The notes beneath the pieces were generated by a model. It was not told the DNA's origin. It saw only the letters and a list, made by a program, of their open reading frames with translations, and searched no databases. Of a DNA stretch of 64,000 nucleotides, positions 1-12,300 are shown piece after piece. The position numbers and the translations under genes are program-made. Origin of the DNA: Chytridium lagenaria (lineage: Eukaryota > Chytridiomycota > Chytridiomycetes > Chytridiales > Chytridiaceae); NCBI GenBank assembly GCA_025449115.1, contig JAHLKC010000172.1, forward strand, positions 1 to 64,000, read 5' to 3'. Position 1 is the first letter of the stretch; each line of letters starts with the position of its first letter.

Positions 1-1062
1 ACTAGGCGCAGAAGTAGCGACAGGCGATGATGAGGTGGTGGCGATAGTTAAAGCCGTTGAAACAGACGCAGTTCCAGTGATGGTAGCAGACGGGATATTA
101 GAGACTAGAGTAGAAGTAGATGGCGATGAAAAGAGGTCAAAGGAGAAGAGAGGATGGGTGGGAGTTGAGGAGCACCGGCAATGACTTGGATAGAGACTTG
201 ACCGTCTAAATGAGGGATAATCATGGTGCAGTCTCGTGTTGCGAAACGACCGCGGGCAGAGCAGATCTGGGAGACGATGGAAGGGGTGATTGAACAGATG
301 GGTGGTTGGCGGGTGAAGAGGTCGCAGGTAATGTCACATGGCATGGTCGACGTGCCTTGTGGAGCTACATCAATTTGAATTAATGTGTTAGAAGAGAGGA
401 TAGAATCGCGTCAATGATGGTTGTAAAATGTGAGATTAATTTTTTATGTATCGCTCGCGCAGTACAGCAGGAACTATGGCTACCCATAATGCTCTTCTGC
501 CTCGTTAAATGTCCTCGCTGCACCACATTTGACTAATGCTGATCCCTCCGGAACCGAGTCTAACCTGCGAGACAGGGTGCGCGCGTTTGCTGTTAACCCC
601 CTTCCAAAAACATAACCTCAAAGGGGCAGTGTATCATGTACATAGCTTTTTTGGACCCGCTTCGCGAGAATGTTTGTGATAAATCCCTAATGAACACATC
701 TACAACAATCTTACCAGATGGACCATCCTCACAGGGCGAGAAATGAAAGATGCAGGCCAACGCAATGGCACTTTGACAACCGACAGGGAGACCATTAGGA
801 GTACTTCTAAAAAAGTCACCCATGAGGTCTGCATGTTGACTTGCAATGGAGCCATGAAAGACCGAGACCTTTGGTGTGAAGATGAAAGGAAGGCATGGAG
901 AGTTTGCGGGATATCTCTTGAAGAGACACATTGACGAGAGGAAAAAGGAGAGGACTGAGGAGATGCTGATGTTGATGATGATGTGGTGAGGATGAGGATG
1001 ATGGTGATGGTGGTGAGGATGAAGGAGTGGATAGAGAGGATGGAGGTGTTGGTTATGCGCAT
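1..1062 (-). CDS. Partial secreted/membrane protein with Frizzled-like cysteine-rich segment
   Basis: The gene runs off the left edge, so its C-terminus is missing. From the ATG at 1062 the minus strand gives a short head and a hydrophobic stretch (about residues 8-30, with ILTTITIILILTT) that fits a signal peptide or anchor. A cysteine block follows at about 930-600 in a shifted frame (CLPFIFTPKVSVFHGS, then GCQSAIALACIFHFSPCE). After a probable intron (about 350-600) comes PCDITCDLF and further cysteines, then a Ser/Thr-rich stalk to base 1. The spacing of the cysteines, with C-x(7)-C before a P-C, resembles the Frizzled cysteine-rich domain also found in fungal 7TM receptors and Mid1-type channel subunits; this is inference from pattern only. 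It is transcribed divergently from the Munc13-like gene at 1820. Exon limits are uncertain and a frame change separates the signal segment from the cysteine block. Confidence 0.4.
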
Positions 1063-1211
1063 TCGTCCTCGCAGTGATCTCGACGGTGCAGCTGGTGTTG
1101 ATGGCAATAGTGATGATGCTGATGCTGATGATGGTGATGACAGTGGTGAGGTGGCATCATCACCCTTTCCTTTACTATATAAATGATGGTGATGGTGATG
1201 GTGATGATGAG
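960..1211. repeat. GAT/GATG-rich microsatellite
   Basis: Irregular runs of GATG and GAT triplets, densest at about 965-1025, 1100-1145 and 1185-1211. The minus strand reads them as CAT/ATC codons, including a His run just upstream of the signal-peptide segment of the left-edge gene, so it lies in or just 5' of that gene's first exon. Confidence 0.7.
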
Positions 1212-1262
1212 GCACTAGTAGTAGTGGTAGACCCATGATCATCACTTACTATAGGTATGTAT

Positions 1263-1717
1263 GTATGTATTTATTAGTCTATTAATTAATTGTTATATAT
1301 TTAATCAAGATAAATAAAAATGACGAGCTGCGGTAGACTTGCATACAAATAATACTAATAATAATCGATTATATAATAGTATATTTAGTAATAGTGTTAT
1401 TATTGATAAGCCAAGTTCAAGAAGGTGACACGGATTTAATATAGATGTTACACACATACCGCAAAAATAAAATAAATATTTTAATAAGAATTAATTAGTT
1501 TATGACAATTCTATTCATTAACAACAATTTAGCCCACCCAGTGTGGCCTTCTGGAATACATAAATTAATAATAAATATAGAAATATCTCAATTAGTAAAT
1601 ATTGGTCCAATCCGCAATTTTCCAGCTTTGTGTTCCAGTTCCCATTATACGTATGTATGGCCGTTTTGTCTCTCGTCTCCTGCGAGTACGCTTGTGTTTA
1701 ACACCCACCTTCCCTCC
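1263..1717. other. AT-rich divergent intergenic region
   Basis: Low-GC spacer between two divergently transcribed genes. No convincing coding frame; it contains GTAT and TTAATA-type simple runs only. It presumably holds the 5' regions of both genes. Confidence 0.5.
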
Positions 1718-1726
1718 CTATATAGG
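1718..1726 (+). promoter_or_regulatory. TATA-box-like element
   Basis: CTATATAGG lies about 95 bases upstream of the ATG at 1820, directly after a pyrimidine/CCTCCC tract. Position and sequence fit a core promoter for the first Munc13-like gene. Not experimentally supported. Confidence 0.4.
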
Positions 1727-1819
1727 CCGTCATTGGAAAACTAAGTCACTTTATTAACCCATCAGCCGTATAAAATCATCATTATCAGTTAGGATATCAT
1801 CCTACTTACTGCGCTGTCA

Positions 1820-4800
1820 ATGAGTAGTCGCGGAGACTACAGGGAGAGGGATCGCGAATACTATAGCAGGGAGAGGGATAGGGATAGGGATAGAGATAGA
1901 GACAGAGACAGAGACAGAGAAAGGGAAAGACCCAGTGATAGGGAACGATCAGAGAGGGATAGGGATAGAGAACGAGAGAGGGATCGAGAGAGGGCTGAAA
2001 GAGGAGATAGGGACAGAGATAGGGACAGGGATAGGGACCGAGGGGACAGAGAGTACCGGGATCGCGATCGTCCCTCAGACAGAGATGATCGCTCGAGAGC
2101 TCCTCCAACCGCCACAACCAGTAGAAGCATGGGCTCAGATCGAGAACGTGGCGATCGTTCCCGTCCTTCAGAAGCCCCACTTTCAGCATCAGCAGGAGAA
2201 GACCTCTCCGTATAGGTCGAAACGCTGACGGCTTTTCGAGCACCTCCATCCGCTTCAACTCCAAGAGCTGGAGCCTCCCCCAACCTTTCTTACGAGGACA
2301 TTCCTCCTCTCGCGCTGCAGCACCACCTATCGCCGCAATCCCACCACAAAGACGAGACCACCCCCCTCCGCACCCTCCTCGGCAGATGACTATGCAGGCC
2401 GTACCATACCCAAGGAAGGCTACCAAACCATTCATCCAATCACGCTGCATCGGATCCGATGGCATCGCCTACATCAGCGTCAAATCCTACATCAGCAATG
2501 GCGTCGCACCGTTGTCGTCAAAGGCGAGAAGGGCTTTGAGAGATGAGAATGGCTTCTTTGTGGCACCAGGTGCCTCATCTCCTGCACCGTCATCGCCGCT
2601 CCCATCAAACCCTGGAGTCCTGTTCCTGGTGCCGTAGGAACCACGGGACGGTCTGGCTCTTCTGCTGGGGTGAACGGTACAGAGGGACAGGGATAGGATA
2701 GAGACAGGGACAGGGAAAGAGAAAGGGACGTTAACGTTGGGATCGCTCTGGCAGCTCCGACAGTCGAGAAGTACGCAAGTGAACGTGACGATCAACGCAA
2801 GCGCCAGTCGTCCACCCGCTTCATCTCGTGCTGGAGATTACGCCTCCTCCTCCTCCTCTCCCTCCATCACCCGCGAGCGCAGTCAATATCGTGGGGAGAT
2901 CGTGACCGTGACCGTGACCGTGACCGTGACAGAGAAAGGACCGCGACAGAGACAGAGGTGGCGACCCCGCCCCCCTCGAAAGTCGCGCCACAACTCGTCG
3001 CGCACCTCCACCAGAAGATTCCAGCATGCCCCGCAACGGCAGCTCTTCAAGTCTTGCTCGAGGCGGAAGCTCAGACAACATCAATCCTCCAGAGGTGACT
3101 CCATGGCTCGTTCCAACACCCAATCAAGACCGTCAAAAGCTGCCGGCAGCACAGCGGTCGGAGCTCCCTCCTACTCCACCTCCCCAACCACATCCTCCGC
3201 CGACTACCGCTCAAAACCAGGAACCTCCAACACCGCCGCCCCCTCCCCTTCCTCCTCCTCCCCCTCCATCTCTCGAGCCCCAACCAGCCACCGCAACCGC
3301 GCCGAACCGACCAACGTCCCTCGGGCGCCTCCCACCCGCCTCAGCACCCACCAACGCCGAAAACCTCTACTAAACAAATCCGGTCCAGACGCCCTCCGCG
3401 CCGACAACAACCCCCCTCGCTCCTCCTCATCCGACGCGGCACCAACCCCTCCTCCTCGTCCTCCTCCTCCACCCGCTACCGCAACAACGACACCGACGGC
3501 CCCCGCAGCGCCGCACCCGCCGCATCCATGTTGACGACATGATGCGAGACCTCGACGCCGCCTCCACCACCACCACCACCTCCTCCGCAGCAACAGCCGT
3601 CGCGCCTCCCTCCGTCACCTCCTCCACGAAATCCCGCAACTATACCCAACCTCCAACCTCCCCTCCAACCTCCTCCCCACGTGAATACGATCGCGAGAAA
3701 TCACGGGAACAGCGGCTCGCCGAACGTCGGATCGGGAACGGGAACGAGCGGATCGACCAAGACGGGATCCTGTGTCCCCGACAACGCCACCCCGCGAATC
3801 TCCTGTTGAGTCGCCGACTACAAAGGAGAGGAGACGGAGAGATGCGGAGGAGAGGGAGAAGGAGATGGAGAGACGGAGGGAGAAGGAGAAGGTGGAGAGG
3901 GAGAAGAGGGAGAAGGAACGGAGGGAGATGGAGAAACGGGATTTGGAGAGGGAGATGCTGAGAGGCGGTTAGAGGAGATTGAGAGGATAAAGAGGTTGGG
4001 TGGGGATGATAGTCGGAGTGTTATGTTGGCCCTATGTCACCGCCTGTGATGAAGCTGTGAGTTGATCATTATTTTTCTCTGTTCAATTGCTTAATACCCT
4101 TCGTTGCATTTTTTCTTTGCTACTTCATCCTCTTCTTACTGTATCCTCTTCTTGATCTACTTTCCTTATTTAAACTTTTTTTTTACCCTCAACTTCCCTC
4201 ATAACCCTTCCAACTTTATTCCACATAACTCCATTTTTGTCGTCGTTTCTCTCTATATTTATTCCATCGTCATTTTTCACTTGACTTCCTTTTTTTTTCT
4301 TTCTTCTTCTCTCTCACGCGCCTCTCAATACCATCTAACCCACATCATAGATGATTGTCCCTGACTATGTAAAAGCCCTCATCCGCGTCCTCCTCTCCGA
4401 CAAAACTCTCACCCCAACCCCAGACGACTTCACCTCCCCCGACGGTTTCACTCTCTGGCAAAAAATCATTGGCGGACCCCTCCAACAAGTCATCGCCGAC
4501 CTCCTCTCCGAACGCCACATTGACGCTCCTCTCCGTCGAGCCCGCGAAGCCGATCGTCTCGCCACCGAAAAAAAGCCACCTAAACCCGAAACCAAAGTCA
4601 CCATTTTCTTTAAAGTCATTGAAGCCCGTGGTCTCATTGCAAAGGAAGGACGATCCCGTGATGCCTTTTGCAAAATCGAACATGGAGCCATCGCTGCTGA
4701 TTATAGTCCTCCATGGCTCCATCCAAGAAACCAAACCCGGATGTGGAGGCTTTCCAGACTGATGCGATACCGTCCTCCACTACGCCGATGTGGAATCAGC

Positions 4801-5718
4801 ATTTGAAGATTGATGTGAGGAATATCATGGATCGGATTTGTGTGAGTGTGTGGGATCAGAGGAAGGAGGATTTTTTGGGGATGGTCAAGTTGGGGATGGG
4901 GGAGATTATGACGGGGTGTGCGAGGGATGGGGGTTGAGTAAGTGGTTGACGCTTACGGGGAGAGAGGGGAAGAATAAGGATAAGTATGTGGGTGGAGAGA
5001 TTTATCTTGAGATTCATATTCAAGATGATACGGTAAGGATTTTTATTTCTATGCATCCTGGTTTTTCTTTGTTTCTTTTTTTTGTTTTTTTTTTTTGGGG
5101 GGGGGGGGAAGGGGGTTTGGAATCAGATATTTTGGAAGCGGGTCTCCGATGTACCTAGACTTTTCTTCATCTTTGAGAATGTTAAAATAAGAGACGGGGA
5201 ATGAGGGAACGCTGTTGTCAGCATATATTTTTTTCGTTGTGTTAGATTCTCTGACACCAAATCTTCTCTTTTCTATCTCTTGTGTTTTGCGTTCAATCCC
5301 TGCGTCTGTCCTAATCCTCCCTTCCCCCTTTCTCCGCACAGCTCCTCACCACCTCCGAAAAACCCCCCCAAACCGACGCCCCCAGCGACTTTCTCGAAAA
5401 CGCTCTCATCTCCTGCAAAATCAACTACAAATCCCTCTACCGCACTCTCCTCCGCAACTGTCTCGCTCTCGACATGCGCGCCCTCGAACGCATCACTGAT
5501 AACACGGTCGACCTTCTCAGTGATGAATCCAAAACAACATTGAAAGTGTGGGCACGGAAATGGCTTGTTGGAGAGGCTTATCAGTTTATTGCGTTGGTGG
5601 ATCTGCTTTTTAATGAGTATAAGCAGTATAATGTGCCTGTGTTGGCGTTGTTTACGCTTATGAGGCTATACATGATCGGATTAGGGCGAATGCGAATTGG
5701 TTGTCGAATTATGATGTG

Positions 5719-5754
<36 letters not shown>

Positions 5755-8700
5755 GAGAGGTGATTTTGGTTTTTCATGGTGTGACTTTAGTGAGGGGGGT
5801 GGGGGAGGTGTTTTACTTTTTCCTTTGTTGATTTGATCTCGTGCCAAGCGGGTTTTATTCCGTTTTGTTTTTATCGTGTTTTTGTTTTTGTTTCTTTCGT
5901 GAGATTTTTGCGCGCATTCTTATGTCTATTTTCTCATTGTGGAATTCGGGGCATGGGATTTTATGGTTTACCTTTACTTATTTTCCTTTCTTCCCAACTG
6001 GGGTTTCTCGTCATGCCGTGCTGAAATTTTGATATATTTCTTTACTTTTCTATTAACACTATTTTTTAGAAACCCGCCCTAATCGACCTCCTCGAACAAA
6101 TGTTCATCTACTACCACACCCAAGTCACAAAGTACAAAGAATTCTACGCCAAAAACAAACCCGACGGAGCCCTCGTCTCCACCATCCTCATGTGGCGCAT
6201 GGTCTTCAAATCCACCATCTACAAAGAAGTCCACCCCGAACTCCCCATTTCCTTCAAAGAACATCTCACAGGCATCATGACCCAAGCCGCCACATCGCGC
6301 TACCAGAAACTCCTAGAACTCTCCTCTCCCTTTGATGAAGCAACATTGAAGCGGTGTTTGATGGGTTGACCAAGTTGACGGAATTGCTGACAGAGGAGAT
6401 TGAAATTGACTACAAGTACTTTAAGAAACCGTTTAGGAAGGATATTGATATTGTGGGGCTTACGGCTGATGTGTATATTAGGAGCTTTGTGAAGAGCTTG
6501 GAGGCTTATGAGGGGGTTATTGCGGATGAGGAGGCGGTCAATACGGCGAGTAAGGCGATTTTTGCGTTGTATAGGATGATGAAGGTGATGGATGCGAGAT
6601 ATGCAAAGTTGATGCCAGAGTAAGTTGAAGTTTGGGTTTTTTGGGTTGTCCTTCATTATGTCTGTTAGTTTGCAAGGGTTGTTGGTTATCCGTTGGATTA
6701 TCCTGTATTGTGTCTTTGCTAGTTTGCTGGGGTTTGTGGGTTATCCGTTACTCTGCTGCTCGATGTTCCGAATCATATTCTTATACGACTCTCTTTCAAT
6801 TAACGTAAACCCGTTTTCATAGACTTCGACGCCTCTCCAACTACAAATCCTTCAACGTCGAAAAATGGTTCAGCCCGTTTGTCGTCAAATGGCTCGACAG
6901 TCTCTCAGCACGCACCCTCGAATGGGTGACCAACGCCCTTAAAGCTGACACGTTTGAACCCATGTCCGACTACAACGACTCCAACAATGGTCGATGTTCC
7001 TCATCCATCACCGATCTCTTTAGTGCCGTCTACCAAGAGCTCGAGTTTATCGCGGATCTGGGATGGAGCAATGCGGTGCAGAATGCTGGGTTCTTTCAAA
7101 AGTTTGCGAGGACCGTCAATACAGCTATTGAACAGTATTGTGATGCTATTGGGATGGGGGAGTTGAAGGCGGAAGTGAATAACACTGGGACCACTTGGAC
7201 GGCGTTGTTGCAAAGTAAACAGGCGAATGGACCAAAGGATATCACGAATGAGGTGGGTTATTGGCCTTTCTTTTTCTTATCCTCACCATTAGATGAAATT
7301 CTTTGAAATGTTTTTTTATTATTTCTATTTGTTGATTAACTTCCTTGATGTTACCACGTTCGCTTTTATTCTTATGCTAATTAACCGTTTCATTTCACAG
7401 TCCTGTGTCAAACTCTGCAACGTCGAATTCGCTCTCAACAAACTCGACGACATGTACCGTCTCATGAACGTTGCAACCCTCAGCCGCACCGTCAAAGACT
7501 ACCGCGCAACCATGGCCCCATGCGCAAAAAATCCCCCAAAAATTCCCCAACAACCATCCAAGCCGACGAAGATGAAGAAGTCAAAGGCTCCTTTAAAGTC
7601 CAGATTGCCTACGCTGAAAACGTCAAACCCGTCACCACAGCCGGTCTAAGCAACCCTTACGTCACCATTCGTGTTCCCGATGGGACAACAGTGCCACCAC
7701 CCGATCCCGATGATCCAACCGCCATCGCTGTCCCGAAATCTTCGGTGCTCACCGGCTCGTTATGCGAGATGGCGAGAACCCGTCATCTATGAAACGCTGA
7801 ATCCGACGTGGGATGAAACCTTTACCATGATGTTACCCCCTGTCACGCGATTGGAGGTGGCGGTTTACTCTAAAATATGTTGACCTCTGATGAGGTGTGT
7901 GGGAGGGCGACTATTGATCTTGGGTTGAAGACGAGGTTGAGAAGGAAGCTGGCGGATCATCATACGCATGATGTGTTTGTGGAGGCGGAACCGCAGGGGA
8001 GGATTTTGTTGAGGATGACTATGGAGGGGGAGGAGGAGGATGTGGATTTCTGGTTTAGAAGGACAAAGGAGAGGTTGGTGAGGACGAGAGACGATTTTTT
8101 GAGGTCATTGTGTTCAAAGGTAATCATTTGTTCATGTTATCTGCGTTCTTCGTTTCTTTTATACAATCTTTTATTTGTGTCAATTTTGGTTTGATCTTCT
8201 AATCTTTATACCAAACTCTTGCAGCTCACGCCCTACGTCAAGGAAGTCATCACGAAATCCTTGAAGGAACACGAGGCTGTTCCCTTACCCTCAAAATCTT
8301 TCTTCTCCGCCATCACGTCTGGAGTCCAATATTCCACTCAAACCGCTACCGGAAACTCCATCGACCACGCCGTCAACCAACACGAAGCCGATGCCCTCCT
8401 CGCCCCTCTCACCGACTATCTCAACAAAAACCTGGAAACCCTTTGTCGGTCCATGTCCACTCGTATGGCTAAGGAGGTCATTAAACGTACCTGGGATGAA
8501 GCTATCATCGTGGTGGAGTTTGCGCTCGTGCCACCCCTATATGGGTTGCTCGAACGTGATCGGCGCGTACCCAATCGTCGACAAGTGTCGATGGCGGAAT
8601 GGGTACTCCACATTTTAAAAGACTTTTTCCATGCTGAGGGGGCGGATGAGGGTTTATCGATGCGGACCCTTGAAACTCGGAAGTACGTTGACGTGACATC

Positions 8701-8902
8701 GTTGATGAGTTATTATAATGTGGATTTGAAGAGGTTGAAGAGGGAGTATGAGATTAGTTTGATTGATGGACGGGAGAAGGAGTTGATGTTGAGATTGATT
8801 CGGTTGAGGGTGGAGAAGCAGGAGGATTTGCAGACTGCTGAAAGGGAAGAGGGAAGAAAGTGGGTTGAAGGGCAGTTGGTGAAGAGGAGAGAGAAGCGAT
8901 GA
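1820..8902 (+). CDS. Munc13-like C2/MUN-domain protein, copy 1 (frame-broken)
   Basis: Munc13-family proteins prime vesicles by opening syntaxin and bridging membranes; fungal relatives act in exocytosis and membrane recycling. The N-terminus (1820-4056) is disordered: Arg-Asp/Arg-Glu repeats from AGGGAT-type hexamers, then Pro/Ser-rich. Then come an N-terminal helical block (PDYVKALIRVLLSDKTLTP), a first C2 (FFKVIEARGLIAKEG), MUN helices (SDESKTTLKVWARKW), MHD1 (ITDLFSAVYQELEFIADLGW), a second C2 (AYAENVKPVTTAGLSNPYVT) and MHD2 (LTPYVKEVITKSLKEHEA). Introns: 4057-4350, 5033-5341, 5716-6069, 6620-6822, 7253-7400, 8120-8224, all GT-AG and matching copy 2. The start was chosen by alignment with copy 2. 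Single-base frame breaks occur near 4710, 4930, 5675, 6345, 7530, 7775 and 7878, several in A, C or G runs; protein similarity to copy 2 continues across each. Either a recent pseudogene or, more likely, sequence errors. Confidence 0.82.
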
Positions 8903-9374
8903 TGATGGATGGGCTTTTAAGATTGAGTTGCTTTCTTGTTGTTCTTTTATTTTTGGTGGTTTCTCTGAGGCTTTTGGTTTTTGTTTTTATATCACTGATA
9001 CTTACTTTTTGATTCCCCCACCTCATTTGTGTTTTGGTGTTGTTTTCTGTTGTTGATTCGTTGCTGAAAATATAATGTCGGGCAGACAGCGCCCCGGGTA
9101 TCATCCTTTTTTTTTTTTGACGTTATTGGTGTCCGTTGTTTAAGATCAGCATTTCGACAAGGCGGGAGGGTTGAGACAAAGGATTTTTTCCTTGGCGGTG
9201 GGTGCTCGACATGTTTGTGGCCTTGTCACCTCTAGTATTGAAGCCGCTGGAAATTTACTTTTGCTAAGAAAAAACGTCACTCGAATCTTTCCCTTATTGG
9301 TTAGTGCATCAGCCCAGCAAGGCCTTGCAACGAACTGGAGGGTATCGAGTGAGGACATCATCAGCGGCATCGGC
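8903..9374. other. Intergenic spacer between the tandem paralogues
   Basis: T-rich 3' flank of copy 1 (8903-9120), including a T run at about 9105-9118, then the 5' flank of copy 2. An open frame in phase with copy 2 extends upstream from 9375 to about 9171, so translation could start earlier; the internal Met at 9375 aligns with the start of copy 1. No other gene seen. Confidence 0.45.
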
Positions 9375-12300
9375 ATGAATGGACTTGGAGATATAGGCGA
9401 GAGGGGTCGTGACTACCATTACAGAAGTGAGAGGGATCGGAGAGCCATGGCTGGAGGTGCAAATCTTGATGATCCATCAAAAACAGGCGGCGGCATGGAC
9501 TCTCGGGATCACATGGATCATGGAGGAAGGGAGAGGGATAACGATAGGGATGCTGTTGGTGGGGATGCTGGACAAGGGCCGTTGAAGATTGGACGGAATG
9601 CCAATGGATTCTTTGAACCGCCCACTTCGGCCAAGCCAGCCACAAGTCCGTTGAGTGGGATCTCTCCCAACCTTACTTACGAGGCGCTTCCACAACTCGG
9701 ACGTTCTGCAACAACAAGAATAAGAGCTTCTCCTGCATCTTCTGGAAAGGGTTCTTCATCCGCTTACAACGCTTCGACTCCCTTGGTTCCTCCACCCATA
9801 TCCACCAACACTCGCATGGCACCAAGTAATGACAACAACTTTGTCGTAAGCAGTGCCCCTTTATCCACATTGCCTGTATCGTTAAAGGCACCACCCGTCA
9901 CCTCGACCCCATTCAATCCCGTTTCTGGTATCAAGATGCTCGGACGCTCAAAATCATCTGTTGGCCTCAAAGAGCGTCGGCGCGCAAAGGAACAAGAGCG
10001 CGAGCTTGCTGCTGGAGACAACAAGGAAAAGAAGGCCGAAGGGAAGACGGATGGTACCAATGGATTCCGGTTTGGGGCTCCTTTGTTCCGCAGCCGTAGT
10101 CAGTACCGTGGTATGAAGGAAAGGACTTAGTCAAGGATACTGGGAACCTTGTAGTTGGAGACGAAAGCATTGGGGCCAATCGACGGCCCTCTGCTGTGGA
10201 AGAACGGGTCTGAATCGAGGTATCAACATATCCATTTTGGCTAGAGGACGAAGCCATGATAATGTGGGGCCACCTCGAGGGGAACCAATCGTTCGTTCGA
10301 ATACTCACTTTCGACCGCTACAAAAGGCTATTGGCAACAACGGTGATTTCAAACCGCTCTCTCAGAACGCTGGAGACCACGAAATAGTTGCATCCACCGC
10401 CATTTCTCGAGCTCCCACGACCCACCGCAGCAATCGTGCTGAAAAGGAATATGAACTCGCTGAGATGTATAATGTTCATTTGGAAAGACCCAATCTCACC
10501 ATACCCGACGCCGGTGAAAGCACCAATAACAACAAGCTTTTACTTAACGCTCTTCGAATCGATGGTGATTCTACCCGCAACCCTTCAGCACAACCCGAAG
10601 GCTCTTCTTTGTCCTCAGGAATCCCGCAAAGCCTTCAAGACGTTGTCACTCCGAAACCTTCGATGAGCCTAGGAGCTGCTTTGTTTGATGATTTGATGCG
10701 TGAACTCGACATGGCGGACGTCACAAAACTCGGTGGCCGTGACTTCTACTATCTCTTCACCTGTTTCTGTCAATATTTTCTCCGCAACAGAGGCACCCCC
10801 TCCCGGCGCTGTGGTAGCGGATCCGCATGTGACCAATTCTTCTGCCGCCTCTCCGGTAACCGTTCCCGCTATCCTTAACTCACCACCTTCCACCTCACCC
10901 GTTTCTCCCCGGACCGATCATGACCGTGAGAGAGCTCGCGAACGGCGTTTGGCTGAACGCCGTCAACGTGAACGCGAACGCGCTGAACGAATGAAAGAGA
11001 ATATTACACCACCCGAAATTACAGTCCATCAGGAACTCCACTCACCTCAAATTCCAGGCCATATTGATGGCTCTGTAACCCGAATGGGCTCAACGTTGAC
11101 CAAGAACGATCTGAAGGACGGGATGCAGTTACATCTGCAAACGATGTCAACTTGCAACGAGTTCGTACCCAACGACAGGAACCAAACGCAAGGTCACAGA
11201 ATTCCGAAGGCGAGAGACCTCAAGGCCATACGCTACGTCTCCACCATACTGAGGCTACTTCAGCTCCCCCCGAAATTAAGATACACCGTGAACGCACCCA
11301 ACGCCGCGTCTACGATTTCATTGACGATTCACCTGTGGACAACTTGGTGCCCGTAGCACCTCCGCCGGAAGTAAAGCTACACCGTGAACGCACTCAACTC
11401 TACCCTCAAGCTTTACCCTCACCTCAGTCGCCTTCCGGTGATCTTCGTCATCCCTACATGCGACATCATCGTGGCCCAGCGATGTTTCTCTTCAATCTCC
11501 TGAATCGACTACGCCATTGACACCACCACACTCCCCACACGGAGACAGTGCAGTTTCTTCAGGGGCAGGGCGAAAGATGGACAAATCTGACGGTGAGGGG
11601 TTCGATGTGGAAGAGAATGCAGAAGAACAAAGAGATGCACAGAGAAAGCGAGATGGTGGATACGGAGAAGAGGGAGAAAGAACGTATGCTTTTGCAAAGA
11701 GAGGATGCTGAGAAAAGAGTAAAGGAGATTGAAACGATCAGGAGGTTGGGTGGAGATGATTCTAGGAGTGCCATGCTCGCAGGGGCTTCTCGACCGATTG
11801 ATGAAACAGTGAGTAGTTTTTGTTTCTTTTATGTTTGCCAGCGGCTGTCATTGACGGACCACAAATCATCTAGATCATCGTCCCCGAGTATATTGAAGCT
11901 GTCACGCGCGTTCTTCACAGTGACAAAACATTGACCCCAACACCGGATGATTTCGCATACCCCGACGGTTTCACGTTGTGGCAAAAGGTCATCGGTGGTC
12001 CCCTTCAGCAAGTCATCGCGGACCTTCTCATAGAACATCACATCAGCGGTCCCGCTCGACGTGCACTCGAAGTTAGCCAAGCTACCAAAAAAGAGAACTC
12101 GTCTGAAACCAAAGTCTCAATTTTCTTCAAAGTGGTGGAGGCGCGTGGACTTGTTGCGAAAGAGGGTCGTACGTATGACGCTATATGCAAGATTGAGCAT
12201 GGAGCGTTACATCTTGATCATAGCGTTTCAATGTCTTCGTCTAAAAAGTTAGGCGTCGACACTTTTCAGACAAACGCGGTCCAAGGCTCGACTTCGATAG

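Noticed and set aside
1861..2283. Minus-strand Ser/Leu/Arg-rich frame opposite the Munc13-like N-terminus
   Set aside because: Antisense of the AGGGAT-type hexamers that encode Arg-Asp repeats on the plus strand; plus-strand frame aligns with copy 2.
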